Assembly (NCBI RefSeq): GCF_027580225.2
Contig: NC_073361.2
Span: 25,528,501 to 25,592,500 of the forward strand
Direction: 5' to 3'
Length of the DNA: 64,000 bases
Source: Misgurnus anguillicaudatus
Taxonomy: Eukaryota; Chordata; Actinopteri; Cypriniformes; Cobitidae
Shown: piece by piece, positions 43,823 through 56,191 of the stretch
How positions within the stretch are numbered: the stretch's first letter is position 1
How the letters are laid out: each line of letters opens with the position of its first letter
Position numbers and translations under genes: made by a program
The notes under the pieces: generated by a model
Seen by the model: only the letters and a program-made list of their open reading frames with translations
What the model was told of the DNA's origin: nothing
Database searches by the model: none

Positions 43823-44091
43823 GAGAATTTGATATCCTCGTCCTTGTTGGTTTTCTCCTAGTGACCATTTTGATAGAAGCAAACTTTGTCACCTAGGTCA
43901 TTGCTGTCATCCTGGTCTATCGATTTGCCCGACAAACTTTCACCTCTGTCGGTTTCACTTGAACATATCTATGGCATCTAGCTGGCTTTACCAGATTGTA
44001 AATTAAGCAGCTGTTTTCAAAACTCAGGGGTCATCGTCTCAAGGTCAGTTTCCAGCAGCAAACCGGGTGAAATCGGGCAGCTGTATGGAAA
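43823..44091 (+). repeat. Local duplication, copy 2 (empty site)
   Basis: Matches 42665-43249 without the MITE; the target reads gcagcaaaccgggtg at 44055-44069. It lies about 570 bp downstream of copy 1, separated by a CACGAAA foldback. Confidence 0.85.
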
Positions 44092-45851
44092 CACCGCGTC
44101 TACATTCCAGTGAGTTGAGAACGCCATATGAGGTGAGACAGGAAAGGTGAATTTCAGCATGATTTTCCACTTTGTTGTCATGGAAACCTGGCCTTGCTGA
44201 AAACCTGGAAAAAAGGTGAAAGTTCCCAAAAAGATGGGTCACATTTGGACCAAATCACTTCCACTGACCACAATTGGATAAAAACACAAGAGGTTCAGTT
44301 GCGCATTTCTGTCAACATCTGATGAATGTTAACAAACCAAGGGACAGGCGGCCATTTTCGAGAAATGAACATATTGCACCTGTTAAATTATTTAGCACCA
44401 CTCTGTGGCTTGGCTCCGCACCACATTGAAAGCTGTAGCTACCGATTAGAGCCCGGCATGTCACCGTAGCAGGTCAACCTTCGTAAGCTGTCACTTATCG
44501 AGTTATACCTTCCCAGTCATCATCTGCCTCTCTCAAGACCTCATCACAAAGCATTTGCACAAGCAATTGATGACTTACTTTCTGCGTACGTGCGGTTGTG
44601 TGTTTAAAACCTGACAGGAGTGTATTCGCTGCTGAAGGTCTTGCGGGTCGGGTAAAAACACACACTTATCACCCGGGCCGCTCGTGGTCAGGTCAGTCGC
44701 CAGCCGTGCCGCTACATAATTATAAGCTAGCATAGCTTCTTTCGTCACCTCTTTCTTTATCTCACCAGACACACTGATGGTGCCTGTGATAAACACTGCA
44801 AGTACCTTCCTTAGTCGTGTCACCTTTAGAGATATACTTCACTTGAACGAAAAGAATGAGAAGAGATCATGACTCACAGCACTTAAAACTTTCGTTAGAG
44901 GATTTATAACCTTCAGTCAAACTGTTGGCTATTAATAGACAGTTGCAGTCCCACAAGGTTTTTTTATTGCTTGGCGGTTGCCCTTTCAAAGCTCATAGAA
45001 GCTTTAATGGAGTCTCATTTATGTTTCTTTTAAGCATTAAGTTTGGTCTCAATTGTTTTTCTTAAAATGTCTCTGGAGATATAATAGTAGACACAGATGA
45101 GACAATCGTATAGGGCTATAAAATAAGCGTGGATAGCACAGCTCAGATCATTTTTGTTTCGTAATAAGAAGTTATTACAAGAATGTTTGACACACGGAGA
45201 TCACTTCTGTAACATTTAAAGGATATGCGTGATCTCTGATCAGAACTGGTCTGGTCATCTTCAGTGGATGAAATTCATAACAGGTCATTTGAAACACCAC
45301 TTGGTGGCAGTGTTGAAGCAAACCTGTGTCACCAGTGAGGAATTCTGTAAGTATTTTGGGTTGCACTTTTTTAAACTGCTGTTTGCCCATTTGAAACATT
45401 CATGAGCCCTGTTTAGCTTTTGTCTTGAAAATGGTTACAGCCATTTGTTTGTGTGTGGAAATGTTTTGAACTAACAAGTGTCAGCATGTGCCATCCTTCT
45501 AAGCTGGGGTAAAATTATTTAGACCACTCAGGAGAAAGGTTTATTGCTCAGAGGCGCTCTTTCATATCTCGGGAGGCCTACGAGAGACTCGGGTATGTGT
45601 CATTTAAATGTCATCTGTGGTTCAGAGGTGAAAAATTAAGATAAATGAGACCATGTCAGCACATATAGTAGTAATATATGACACTATACCATACACGTGG
45701 GTATTAGGAGTCTTCATGGTCTTCTTGAAAAACGTTTATGAAGCTTATATTGAAATTTCACATGTTTGATTATATACTTTGGCAAAGCTCAACAGTTAAG
45801 TTCTCTAAACTGATGTGATCAATAAGTCATTTCAACATTAGTTTTTACGCA
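44092..45851. other. Intergenic; no gene recognised
   Basis: 44340-44830 is repeat-free and GC-balanced. The 82-codon minus frame at 44575-44823 has no recognised domain. A CTCF-like core, CCACTTGGTGGCAG, lies at 45297-45310. Confidence 0.4.
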
Positions 45852-46455
45852 GCATGATCTCACGGAAAGTCGTGTTATAGTCAAAAAAATTTGTCCATGG
45901 CACGAAATTCAGCATTTTTCGTGCCTTTGAGCACAAATTTATTTTTGTGTCACTTAGCAGGAATTTCTATAAATAGTTTTTCATGTCCGTGGCACAAATT
46001 TCTTTTTCGTGTCATTTTATGTATTGTTTTCTATTTTTTGTGTTCCTATTTTTAAAACATTGTTGCTTGGGGTTGGTGTTAGATTTGGGGTTTGGATTAG
46101 GATGTTTTTTATGTATTGGTTTCTACATGTTTTTCTTGCGGTTTTAAAACTATTCTCGCCTGGAGTTGGGGTTAGAGTTGAGGTTTGGGTTAGGATGTCT
46201 AAAAATGTAAAAGAAAGTGATTCTTCTAACCCCAACCCCAAGCGACAATGGTAAGAAAATAGAAAACAAACTATGAGAAAACAATGCATAAAATGCCATA
46301 AAAAAGAAAGTCGTGCCACACGAAATACTATTTATCGAAAATCATGCGAGTGACACGAAAAAGACATTAAGACTCAAGCCCGGAAAAAAAGCTGAATTTC
46401 GTGCCATGGACACGAATAAATTAATAAAAAAATTGTGACTATAACAGGACTTTTT
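45852..46455. mobile_element. CACGAAA foldback, fuller copy
   Basis: cggaaagtcgtgttatagtc at the left pairs with gactataacaggactt at the right. The interior matches 43250-43755. A ~60-bp stretch after the right end (tactttactta..aaactaggttagca) is also shared, so the repeat unit extends beyond the inverted ends. Confidence 0.75.
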
Positions 46456-46515
46456 TTACTTTACTTATTAAACTAGGTTAGCAATTTCAACTCAAAATTT
46501 TAAAAAGTTGAAATG

Positions 46516-47018
46516 TAGGGCTGGGTATCGATTCAGATTTTCCAGATCGATTCGATATCCACAAGCTTCGATTTCTATTCTTGATTCAATTGCGATTCCA
46601 GTTCTCAGGCTAGTTTTTATACTCGATTCTCGATTCAACTCAATAAATATAGATTTAATACAAATACTATTATTTTTATACTACTATAATATTAATAAAA
46701 AGAATAGTGAACAGCAGGTTACAAGTGGGTAATTAATAATATCAATGAAGCACCTGAAACCGCCATTTTAAGCACTGAATAAATGAATGAGAGGCTTGCC
46801 TCTCGCTCCTTGGTAACATCGCGCAAGGCAAAAAAGAGGGGGACATCTAGTGAAGAAGACTAGTAATTCGATTAACGTTAATCTTTCGTTCAATGTTTGC
46901 AGAAATAAATATGAAAGAAAAAAATCGATTCTGCTCTTTGAGAATCGTTTCTGAATCAACCAAAAAAAAAAAAAAAAAACGATTAATCGAAAAAACATTT
47001 TTTTTTTGCCCAATCCTA
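46516..47018. mobile_element. hAT-like element, 503 bp, 8-bp TSD
   Basis: TAGGGCTGGGTATCGATTC and TTTTTGCCCAATCCTA ends are flanked by ttgaaatg (46508-46515, 47019-47026). Subterminal tcgatt/aatcga repeats are present; no transposase. Confidence 0.88.
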
Positions 47019-47243
47019 TTGAAATGACACGCACAGCCATTCTAACTATTTCTCCACCAGCATAATTTTTTTTAAGTTGCCAGCCAGCGCTTGCATTTTT
47101 TATGATTTTCACAAAAGTTTAATGCCTTCCAGAAGAACAGACCCACATTTGTTCTCTTTTTAACACCTCTCAAATATGGGTAGGTTCATTCAAATATACC
47201 AAATTTTAAGCAAAAAGTTGAGATAATGGCATTTTTGTAAATG

Positions 47244-47551
47244 TGTCACGGTGATCCGTGTCATGTTTTGTTTGTCTCTCCGATTACGTCACCTGGACAT
47301 TCACGGACTGATTCATCACACCTGTTCCCTGTTAAGTGTTGTGTATTTATACTGCTGTCTGTTTCTCACCTGTCGCCGGATCATTGTCATTGTCATTACA
47401 ACCCTGTCTGTTCCCTGTGTTGGATGTTCCTGTTTTACTTACCTGCATGTTGTTTTACTCCTCGTGTTTTGTTTCTTATTTATTATTAAATGTTATCTAT
47501 TTATGGTGAACCCAGCACTTGCGTCCTCACTCCTGTTTCCCAGTCGTGACA
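47244..47551 (+). repeat. 5' LTR
   Basis: 308 bp, TGT...ACA ends, TATA-like gtatttatactg near the middle. It is identical by eye to the 3' LTR over roughly its first 220 bases; differences cluster in the last ~90. Confidence 0.92.
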
Positions 47552-48129
47552 GAATGATCCAGCCAGCATTGGACGCAGCGAGTTCACGGAGGGCGGCTCC
47601 CCCAGGAGTTTCGTCGAGGGGGAGTAGTGACATCGGGGTTCATTCTCCACCAGCCCCGATGTCTCTTGGGGACCACCGTGAGCGATCGCTCGCTCCTGCG
47701 GGCCTGCGGGAGGAGGATCGGCCCAGGCGGTCCCCCAACGGTTGAGTCGTCGTCGTCGACGGTCCCTCGGAGGACCACCGTCCCGCTCGTAGGGGGATCC
47801 GAAACGGACCACGCCCGATCTTTTCCCCGGGGGGGCTACCGAAGTGAGGGTCCCCATTTCCGCGAGGGGACGGGAGATGACTTCCGGGGGGCATCGAATC
47901 GTCGGCGATTCCCAGGAGCGGGGTAATTCGTCTGCCTCGGTTCTCGGAGCGATCGCTCCGGTTCTCCTGGCGTAGTCCGGCCCACCGTCCTGTTGGTTTC
48001 GTCCCGGCGGCTGCCGGCATCGCCAGGGTCCTCAAGCCCTCCACCCCTCCCTTGGACTCTCGCTACGGGACTTTTGTGTTTGTTTTGTTTAGGTGAGTGT
48101 CTGGTAGCCACTCTTAGAGGGAGGGGTCA

Positions 48130-48437
48130 TGTCACGGTGATCCGTGTCATGTTTTGTTTGTCTCTCCGATTACGTCACCTGGACATTCACGGACTGATTC
48201 ATCACACCTGTTCCCTGTTAAGTGTTGTGTATTTATACTGCTGTCTGTTTCTCACCTGTCGCCGGATCATTGTCATTGTCATTACAACCCTGTCTGTTCC
48301 CTGTGTTGGATGTTCCTGTTTTACTTACCTGCATGTTGTTTTACTCATCGTGTTTTGTTTCTTATTTATTATTAAATGTAATCTATTTATTGTGAACTTT
48401 GCGTATGCGTCCTACTTCCTGTTTCCCAGTCGTGACA
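48130..48437 (+). repeat. 3' LTR
   Basis: 308 bp, preceded by the purine tract and followed by the aaatg target duplication. Confidence 0.92.
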
Positions 48438-48448
48438 AAATGACTTTT

Positions 48449-49513
48449 GTAAGAGATTTGATTCAAAACGATGAATAAAACATACACTGAGTTTTACTGG
48501 TTTTGGATCAGTGGATGCTTTAGTGTTTTATAAATTGGGTAAGAGCACCACCTAGTGAATAATAGGGGAAATATAGATTGCCGTAAAAATTTGTCATTAG
48601 CAGGCAAGCGTTTTCCCTTAATTAACGCGATAACTTGCCAATGGCAGAGAAAGAGTTAAGTAAACTTAAAGGTGCATTGTGTAACTTTTTAAAGGATCTC
48701 TTGACAAAAATGCAATAAAATATACATAACTATATTGTCGGTGTATAAGGACCTTACGAAATAAACTGTATTGTTTAAATTACCTTAGTATAAGATGTTT
48801 TTTATACACATACAATGCGGGTCCCCTTACATGGAAGTCGCCATTTTGTGCCACCATGTTTCAACAGTAACCCTAAACGGACAAACTGTTTTATACATTG
48901 ACATGTTTGTCCTGTGGTGGCTACTGTAGCTTCTCTATGCGTTTCATAAGAAAAGCTGAGATTTATAAGAGTAAGAGATTGTAAGAAATTTGATTCAGAA
49001 CGATGAATAAAACATTCACTGAGTTTCAATGGTTTGGATCAGTGGATGCTTTAGTGTTTTATAAGTTGGGTTAGAGCCCCACCCAGTGGATAATAGCAGA
49101 AATATGGATTGCCGTAAAAAACTCGTCATTGGCAGGGAAGTGTTTTCTCTTAATTGATGCGAAAACTCGCCAATGGCGAGGAAAGAGTTAATTCAACTTA
49201 AAGGTGCATTGTGTAACTTTTAAAAGGATTTCTTGACACAAATGCAATATAATATACACAACTATATTGTCAGTGGTGTATAAAGACCTTACGAAATAAA
49301 CTGTATTGTTTAAATTACCTTAGTATGAGCTGTTTTTATTTACATACTTTGCGGATCCCCTTACATGGAAGTCGCCATTTTATGCCACCATGTTTCAACA
49401 GTAATCCTAAACGGACAAACTGTTTTATAGATTGCGTTTTGTCGCTACTTTGTCTAATACGATGACATGTTTGTCCTGTGGCCGCTACTGTTGCTTCTCT
49501 ATGCGTTTCGTAA
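48449..49513 (+). repeat. ~530-bp tandem duplication (two copies)
   Basis: 48449-48948 and 48981-49513 align along their length (cagtggatgctttagtgttt, acttaaaggtgcattgtgta, catggaagtcgccatttt). A 29-bp deletion in copy 1 removes gttttgtcgctactttgtc. The LTR element inserted just seven bases upstream of copy 1. Confidence 0.85.
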
Positions 49514-50899
49514 TGGAGGGATGAGCTGTGGACTAAGCCGTTGGTTGCAATTCACAATCTTACCACTAGATGCCGCTAAAAATCTTTTAAAGTAAGGAGA
49601 CATTTACTGGGATCTTTTTCAGTACAAAGACATCTGAAAAGCTGGAGACTTAGCCAAAGTCTCCATTTATTATCATTTGGAGAAACATTTAATTTCTTAG
49701 TGGCATTTACCTAAAATTGCTTTCGAAAATATCTAGGCAGAATGGAACTCGAGAGTTGTTTATTAAAAAAGGACACAAAATCAGCATGAGATGTGACACA
49801 ATTGTCATAGACTGTACAAATATTTAAACCCGTAAATCTTATTGCATCAAGCCATCTTAGATGAAGTTAGGATGGCAGGAATCGATCATTTTCTATATGA
49901 CAAATTGAGCTCTGTGCATAATTACATCCCTCCCTTTTCCTTTTATTGGATCCTTATAAATACTTCCCGGCCCCTGAGTAAACCTGTTCTGTGTGTCACC
50001 TCCAAGTTCAGGCCTTACAAATTGAACACTAAATATATGTAGAATGTGCTGAATCACCTGCGTATTTGCTTGACGGCGGCCTCCCTTATCGGCAGGTCAG
50101 AGTTCATTTGATAGACCCAAATAAATGCTTTTTTAGAGATGAACAGAAGGCTGGGAAAGATTGAAATCTCTTTCTATGAGGTGAGAAAGGCCTGCATCGC
50201 TGGAAGTAGTCAGTGACAGATGAGATACATGGAGCAAGACAGTCTGGCCCGGTCTCCAGCCAAGCTGAATCAGACAAACCGACTGCTTGCTCTCTCTCTC
50301 TCACACAGGGTTTCTCTCGCCCGCACACATATATCTTTGTACTCTGCTTACAATGTAACATTTAACTGATTACCTACCAGCATTCATTTAGTTTGCAAGC
50401 TCAGATTTTTTACTTAATGAGTGTGCGCTTAAGCAAAACCCCGTACACGATTGTTAAATACTGGCCTTGGGATGTCTTCCCTGCGGCTGGAGCTCTCTGA
50501 TGTTTTACACAGCATTGGTATTTAGCTGGCAAAAGTGTGGCAATAACAGCGTGTAATTAATACACGGATTTGTAAACCACACATAATAAGTCAGTTTCTG
50601 ACACAAGCGACGGTTGGTTTCATTTTAAGAGTTGAAGTTAAAGCCAAGAGTTTATTCTCCGAGCTGTACTTAATGAAAACTTGATTCTAAGAAGCTGTTG
50701 TAATGGACTAATAACAGTCCTTTGTTTAATTACTTTATAAGAGATTTATGAATTATTTCTTTAGAGAATAATTTACACTCTTAAAAATTAAAAGTGCTAC
50801 ACAATGCATAGAAGAACATTTTTAGTCATAAATTTACATTTTAAGTGTTAAATAGTAATTTGAAAACAAAGAAAACATAAGTATTAAACATTATAAAAT
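49514..50899. other. Intergenic; unique-looking
   Basis: 49840-50700 lacks recognised repeats and coding signal; it includes a short (CT)n at about 50290-50302. Confidence 0.35.
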
Positions 50900-51110
50900 G
50901 TAACCCTGGACCACAAAACCAGTCGTAAGGGTATTTTTTTTTTTATTGGGAAATTGTAAGCTTGAATGGGAACCAAACTTGAATGGGAAATCCCAAAAGA
51001 GCTAGTAGAAATGAGTGCAAGTTTGTAGGCGAGTTTCTGGCCAATTTTGTTTGCGATTTTGCTGCATCCACTTACAGAAATAAAGTTTTGATATATTTAC
51101 GGTAGGGAAT
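50900..51110. repeat. Interspersed repeat fragment (ACCCTGGACCACAAAACCAG)
   Basis: I recognise this opening and gttttgatatatttacggta as parts of a common zebrafish repeat. A related part in the opposite direction (aacatgatctttacataata, ttggcataaaagaaaaaatc) lies at 52661-52720, beyond the minisatellite. Confidence 0.5.
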
Positions 51111-51718
51111 TTACAACCCATTTGATAACACTTTTCTTGAATGGGTGTTCATAAGACTTGCACCTTCATAATCATTACATGATAAGTGCCATGAAAATAA
51201 AGAAGATTGTATGCACATTTAGGACAACTGTAATTAAGTGTCATTTGTTCAATTATGTCATTTTTAATGCAAAGATGACATTGTTTGAAATGCCTTTATG
51301 ACGACAACTTGACATAAACCAATACATCATAACTTGTCATAAACATGACATAGCAGAATAATGATCAAATTTAAGAAACTATAGCTTTATGGGTTTACAC
51401 TATATTAAACTTTACTTTAAATGTCATTAAGTGTTAATACTATGTCAAATAATTTGAAATACCTTTACAAAATGCAACAGAGACATCAAAATAATATACT
51501 TAAATTTATGTATGTGTACAATACATAAAAAATTGACAACTAACAGAACTTGTTTTTCCTCACACAGAGGGTTCTAAAATTTTATGACATAAAGAAAAAA
51601 AACGAACAAAAGTTTAATTAATTTAATGTAATTAACTGTTTTTTCAGCAATATGGACCCAATCACCTAATGATTGATTTTATTTGTTAAACACATGTAGG
51701 AAAAAAAACATTATGAAC

Positions 51719-52612
51719 CAAAGAATATTCATGACATGGTTATAAAACTATTTGACAGAGTATTAACACTTAATGAAATTAAGTAATATTTGTACCACTG
51801 TAGTTGAAGTCAAAAAAAAATATTCATGACACTGTTATAAAACTATATGACAGAGTATTAACACTTAATGACATTTTAATGACAAATAATATTTGTACCA
51901 CTGTAGGTGAGGTCAAGAAAAATATTCATGATGTTGTTATAAAACTATATGACAGAGTATTAACACTTAATTTCATTTTAATGACAAATAATATTTGTAC
52001 CACTGTAGTTGAGGTCAAGAAAAATATTCATGACGTTGTTATAAAACGATATGTCAGAGTATTAACACTTAATGACATTTTAATGACAAATAATATTTGT
52101 ACCACTGTAGTTGAGGTCAAGAAAAATATTCATGACGTTGTTATAAAACGATATGACAGAGTATTAACACTTAATTACATTTTAATGACAAATTATATTT
52201 GTACCACTGTAGTTGAGATCAAGAAAAATATTCATGACGTTGTTATAACACTATATGACAAAGTATTAACACTAAATTACATTTTAATGAAAAATTATAT
52301 TTGTACCACTGTAGTTGAGTTCAAAAAAATATTCATGACGCTCTTATAAAACTATATGACAGAGTATTAACACTAAATGACATTTTAATGACAAATAATA
52401 TTTGTACCACTGTAGTTGAGGTCAAGAAAAATATTAATGACGCTGTTATAAAACTATATGACAGAGTATTAACACTTAATGACATTTTAATGAAAAATTA
52501 TATTTGTACCACTGTAGTTGAGGTCAAGAAAAATATTCATGATGCTGTTATAAAAATATGTGAGACAGTATTAACACTTAATGAAATTTTAATGACAAAT
52601 TCAACCACTGTA
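51719..52612 (+). repeat. 102-bp minisatellite, about nine units
   Basis: tattcatgac starts recur at 51821, 51923, 52025, 52127 and 52229 (period exactly 102), then 52330, 52432 and 52534. A shorter first unit is at 51726. Because 102 is a multiple of three, one frame stays open for 181 codons (51804-52349) and a second for 90 (52388-52660). They encode a 34-residue repeat. There is no sign of a promoter, splice sites or a gene context, so a chance frame is favoured. Confidence 0.93.
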
Positions 52613-52720
52613 AAAAGTGGTCAGTTATGTTGTCGTGGCAATTTCAAGTGTTCACGTTAAGGAACATGATCTTTACATAATATAATAATGATTTTTGGCA
52701 TAAAAGAAAAAATCATTTTA

Positions 52721-55275
52721 ACCCATTCGTGTATTTTTTGCTTTTCCTACAAATACCCGTGTGACTTACCGCGGTCCATGCTCACCATGGTTAATCGCAG
52801 TCCTTGATTCTGATTGGTCAATAGCTGTGTTTTATTTACAGTAATACACATCTATGACCGCTGCATCCAACGATTCTGTGTATAATTGCACAGCACCTTA
52901 GCAATGTAATGTAAGCTGACATTCTGTTGTTCAAACAGCCAAGGACTATTTTTTTCAGCGGAAGGAAGGCTTTTAGGAATATTACTTGCATTGATGCGTA
53001 TTGTTTTGCTTTAATATTTGTATTAAAAAAGCAATATGTTACTTAAGGCTAGTTTTGTATCGTGAATAAATCATGGCTGAAGGGGTTGCAAGTACTTTGT
53101 CGTGCCTAACAACACCCTTAACTGTGATACAATACAGCACAGCAGCTCCCACCATATTGCTTACTAAACAAAATATATAGTGTAGCTTACCACCTGCTAT
53201 TACTTTGCTAAACTGTGTGATTAAATAGGAAGGCAAATTTCCATCGACTTGTATGAAGGAGGGTCTTGTGCCTGATCCTGGGACGGTAATAGCGTCTTTT
53301 AAATTAGCCCAGTAATAAACCACCTATAGCAACCCCACACAACCCACATTTTTTTAAATTTAAAGCATTTTAGAAACTAAATAGCAGCATCTGGCTGCCA
53401 GTTTTGTATTCTGCATAAGTATTTTTTATTTTATTTTAAGTAGAAGTCATGCTTACTTTTGCAAAGGGAAACTCTTAAGTCTAGGTGTTGAGCTAGTTGT
53501 CTTTACAGTATATAGATGAAAAGCATCCCAGTGCACAGCCCCTAGACGAGGAGGAGATATTCTCCATATCCGCCCCCAGCATCCCCACATTGACTCATTT
53601 CAGTCATTTGTCATGTACGGCTCCTGAAACTTGCCTCCTTTTATCCACAGAAGCGAATGCATTGGCTTAAAGCACACATTATATTTATTCTGTGCTCTTT
53701 CTTTGGGCGTCCGCTGGCTCAGGGCTTATCTATGATGTTGGCTATTGTTGGTGACCTCAAAACAGCATAGGCCATCTCACAGGGCGAGCACAGAGAGCAA
53801 GGGATTCTGGGATAAATGATTGACTGATATCAGAGCTGTAGGGGTGAAACCAAACAGGGAAGCAAATTAAAACGCTTTTAAACCTTTGTCTGCTGTGATT
53901 AAAGAATAAATACATAATTTATGAAATATATATACACCGTATGATTTTGAGGTTTGAAGGTATAAGACCATTAGTGCAAATGATTCTGTTTTGCATTTTA
54001 TGAAATTAACATTCTTGTTTTAATGAAAGCATGTACTCTGCTGAATGTGATTTCTTTTTGCTTTCACAACCACTCAGTTCTTGACATAAACTTATACACA
54101 AAACAATACACAAACCATTCAGACTTGCCACAAAGTGCTCTATAACTGCAACAATTTCATTGCGCCGGACTGTAATTGAGACATAAAGATGCATTCACTG
54201 CGTTACGCCCATGTTCAGAGAACAAGCGCTGTTGGAATATGCATGCTGATGGGTTACTTTTAGATGCATTACCGCTGCTGCAAGCCGCCATCAAGGATCT
54301 CATATTCAATCAGTGCGACTTAATGCATTACAAGCAGTCGTAGGAAATTTTAATGAGAGTTCCTAATTAGCTAATAGTAAAGTCATAATCACTTCAGAAA
54401 CAAATTAAGCCACGGGTATTTTGGAGGATAAATGTTCTGGCGCTGTCTGCACAGCTGTGCCCTTTAATGTGTCAGGTTCAAAAATGTGACCATAGTGTGC
54501 CATAGTTAGTTTTGCATTGAGTAAATAAATGCCGTCGTACTTAACTAGTTGAGTGCATGACATGTGGCTTTTAACTGATTATATTCACATTTATGCATTT
54601 GGCAGATGCTTTTATCTTAGAAGACATACAACACATTCAAGCTATACATTTTAGTATAGTATGACTGTTCCCTGGACATCAGACTCATAAGCTTTAAGCT
54701 GCTAACACAACGCTTCACAATTGATCTACAGAAATGCTTTAAGGTATAGTTATAAGGTATAAAATGACATTTTTTAACATGGTGGTCTATGGGAATTGAC
54801 TCCCTTTTGGAGCCAGCCTCAAGCGGCCAGTCGATGAATTGCAGTTTAAGTCACTTCCATATTGGCTTCATCAGAGATATTGGAAGTATGAATCGGACAA
54901 TATGTTCTATTAATACGCTTGACTGGTTAGGTGTGCGCTTTATGTAAGGAATAATTGACGACGGGCTGTTAAATAATTAAAAAAATAATGCACACCTGTG
55001 GTGGTGATGCGGCCACGACGCAAAGCATCCCAGAGTCAATTATTCCGCTTATACTACGGTTACCACACCTCAAGACATCGATCACATGATATATTTAAAG
55101 GAATTTGTCAGGTTTTTATACTTAAATCGCTGTTGTGAGTCAGACTTTTTGTTCCGCGTCTCATCCGACGGCTCTTTTGCTTGTTCCAAAACGTCATTTT
55201 AAAGCATTAAAATGCATAGCATTCTAATGCAATTATTAATGAAGTTATAAGACAGAGAGTGACAGAGACACACAC
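52721..55275. other. Intergenic; candidate conserved non-coding stretches
   Basis: 53500-53830 and 54200-54480 are repeat-free, the latter with cctaattagctaatag. A DANA-like fragment lies at 54585-54730. No gene seen. Confidence 0.35.
54585..54730 (-). repeat. DANA/HE1-like SINE, diverged (minus strand)
   Basis: cacatttatgcatttggcag and gatgcttttatc, then caagctatacatttt and a decayed tRNA-like head (gctgctaacacaacgcttca), match the layout of DANA-type SINEs in reverse. Confidence 0.6.
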
Positions 55276-55303
55276 AGAGAGAGGGGGCGAGCGAGAGAGA
55301 GAA

Positions 55304-55347
<44 letters not shown>
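55276..55347. repeat. (GA)n microsatellite
   Basis: Imperfect gagagag with gggggcgagcg at the start, then about 20 uninterrupted GA units at 55307-55346. Confidence 0.95.
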
Positions 55348-55350
<3 letters not shown>

Positions 55351-55752
55351 GTAAATGAGGCTACCTCTGTGCGTCTCTCTACACAGTGCTGTTATTGCCT
55401 CGGAAAATTGTCTGTCATGTTGTTTTTGTTAGTCCGTTATTACAGTTAACTATGCGAAGTGATATGGAACTGTAATGCACTCAAGACTGGATCGCTGTGC
55501 GTTTCCCAGAAAATAATTGCAGACCTCAGAATGTTCATCAGCCAATCAGATTCAGGCATTCAATAGACCCGTAGTATAAAGAAAAATAATCAACACACAT
55601 GGAACATTTCTCAGCCAATAAGAATAAAGCATTCAAAAGGCATGTGGTATAACAAAAAAAGTAATCCATACAACTCCAGTTAATTAAAATATGTCTTCTG
55701 AAGTGAAATAATGCGTTTATGAGAGAAAACTATTTGTATTTTGAACATATTT

Positions 55753-56191
55753 CAGTCCCTCCAGAAAAACGCGATTGTGTGATCGCGCGATATATTGCAT
55801 AATCAGCCAAAGTCCGCATATTTATGCGGGGCTGCATTTTTTCCAAATACGACGCACTTTCGCCGTATTAATTACATATTTCCGCGCACAAAATATGCGG
55901 GGCTTGCATGATTTCATAATCTCCGCATTTTCATAGCAAAAAGTCACATACAGTATATATTAGCAGAAAGTTGAAAAATGTTGCATTTACTTCCCAAAAG
56001 CGCAGCCGTGTCCTCTATTGCCATGGGAACGTTATGAAGTGACGTGATTATGTGACGTGAACATTTTCGCAAATTCCCGCAATTCCATCGCATAAATTGC
56101 ATAAATATCCCGCATATTCCATCGCATTTTTTAAGTAAAAGTGCCGCAAAATCGAGGATTTTTGCACGCAACAATCACAAAAAAAGGACTG
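55753..56191. mobile_element. Element with CAGTCC ends, ATATTT direct repeats
   Basis: CAGTCCCTCCAGAAAAACGC and the inverse of CACAAAAAAAGGACTG form the ends, flanked by atattt on both sides (55747-55752, 56192-56197). The interior repeats cgcata/tatgcg motifs. The 6-bp duplication is unusual for hAT-like ends. Confidence 0.7.

Larger units (their letters stand above)
47244..48437 (+). mobile_element. Compact LTR retrotransposon (TRIM/LARD-like), 5-bp TSD
   Basis: Two 308-bp LTRs (TGTCACGG...CGTGACA) enclose only 578 bp. The direct repeat aaatg lies outside both ends (47239-47243, 48438-48442). A purine-rich tract, agagggaggggtca (48116-48129), abuts the 3' LTR. The GC-rich interior begins with an ATG frame of about 60 codons that stops. 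No protease, reverse transcriptase or integrase is encoded, so it depended on a partner. The superfamily is probably Gypsy, which I infer from style only. Confidence 0.92.

Noticed and set aside
44575..44823. 82-codon minus frame resembling a small soluble protein
   Set aside because: Composition looks protein-like, but there is no recognised domain, no promoter and no splice context; kept only as a note in the region entry.
47501..48111. Overlapping 60-134-codon frames on both strands inside the LTR element as genes
   Set aside because: GC-rich interior of a non-autonomous LTR element; frames show no protease, polymerase, integrase or zinc-knuckle features.
51804..52349. 181-codon open frame, the longest in the window, as a protein gene
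   Set aside because: It is a translated 102-bp minisatellite with no start context, splice sites or family resemblance; the unit length alone explains the open frame.
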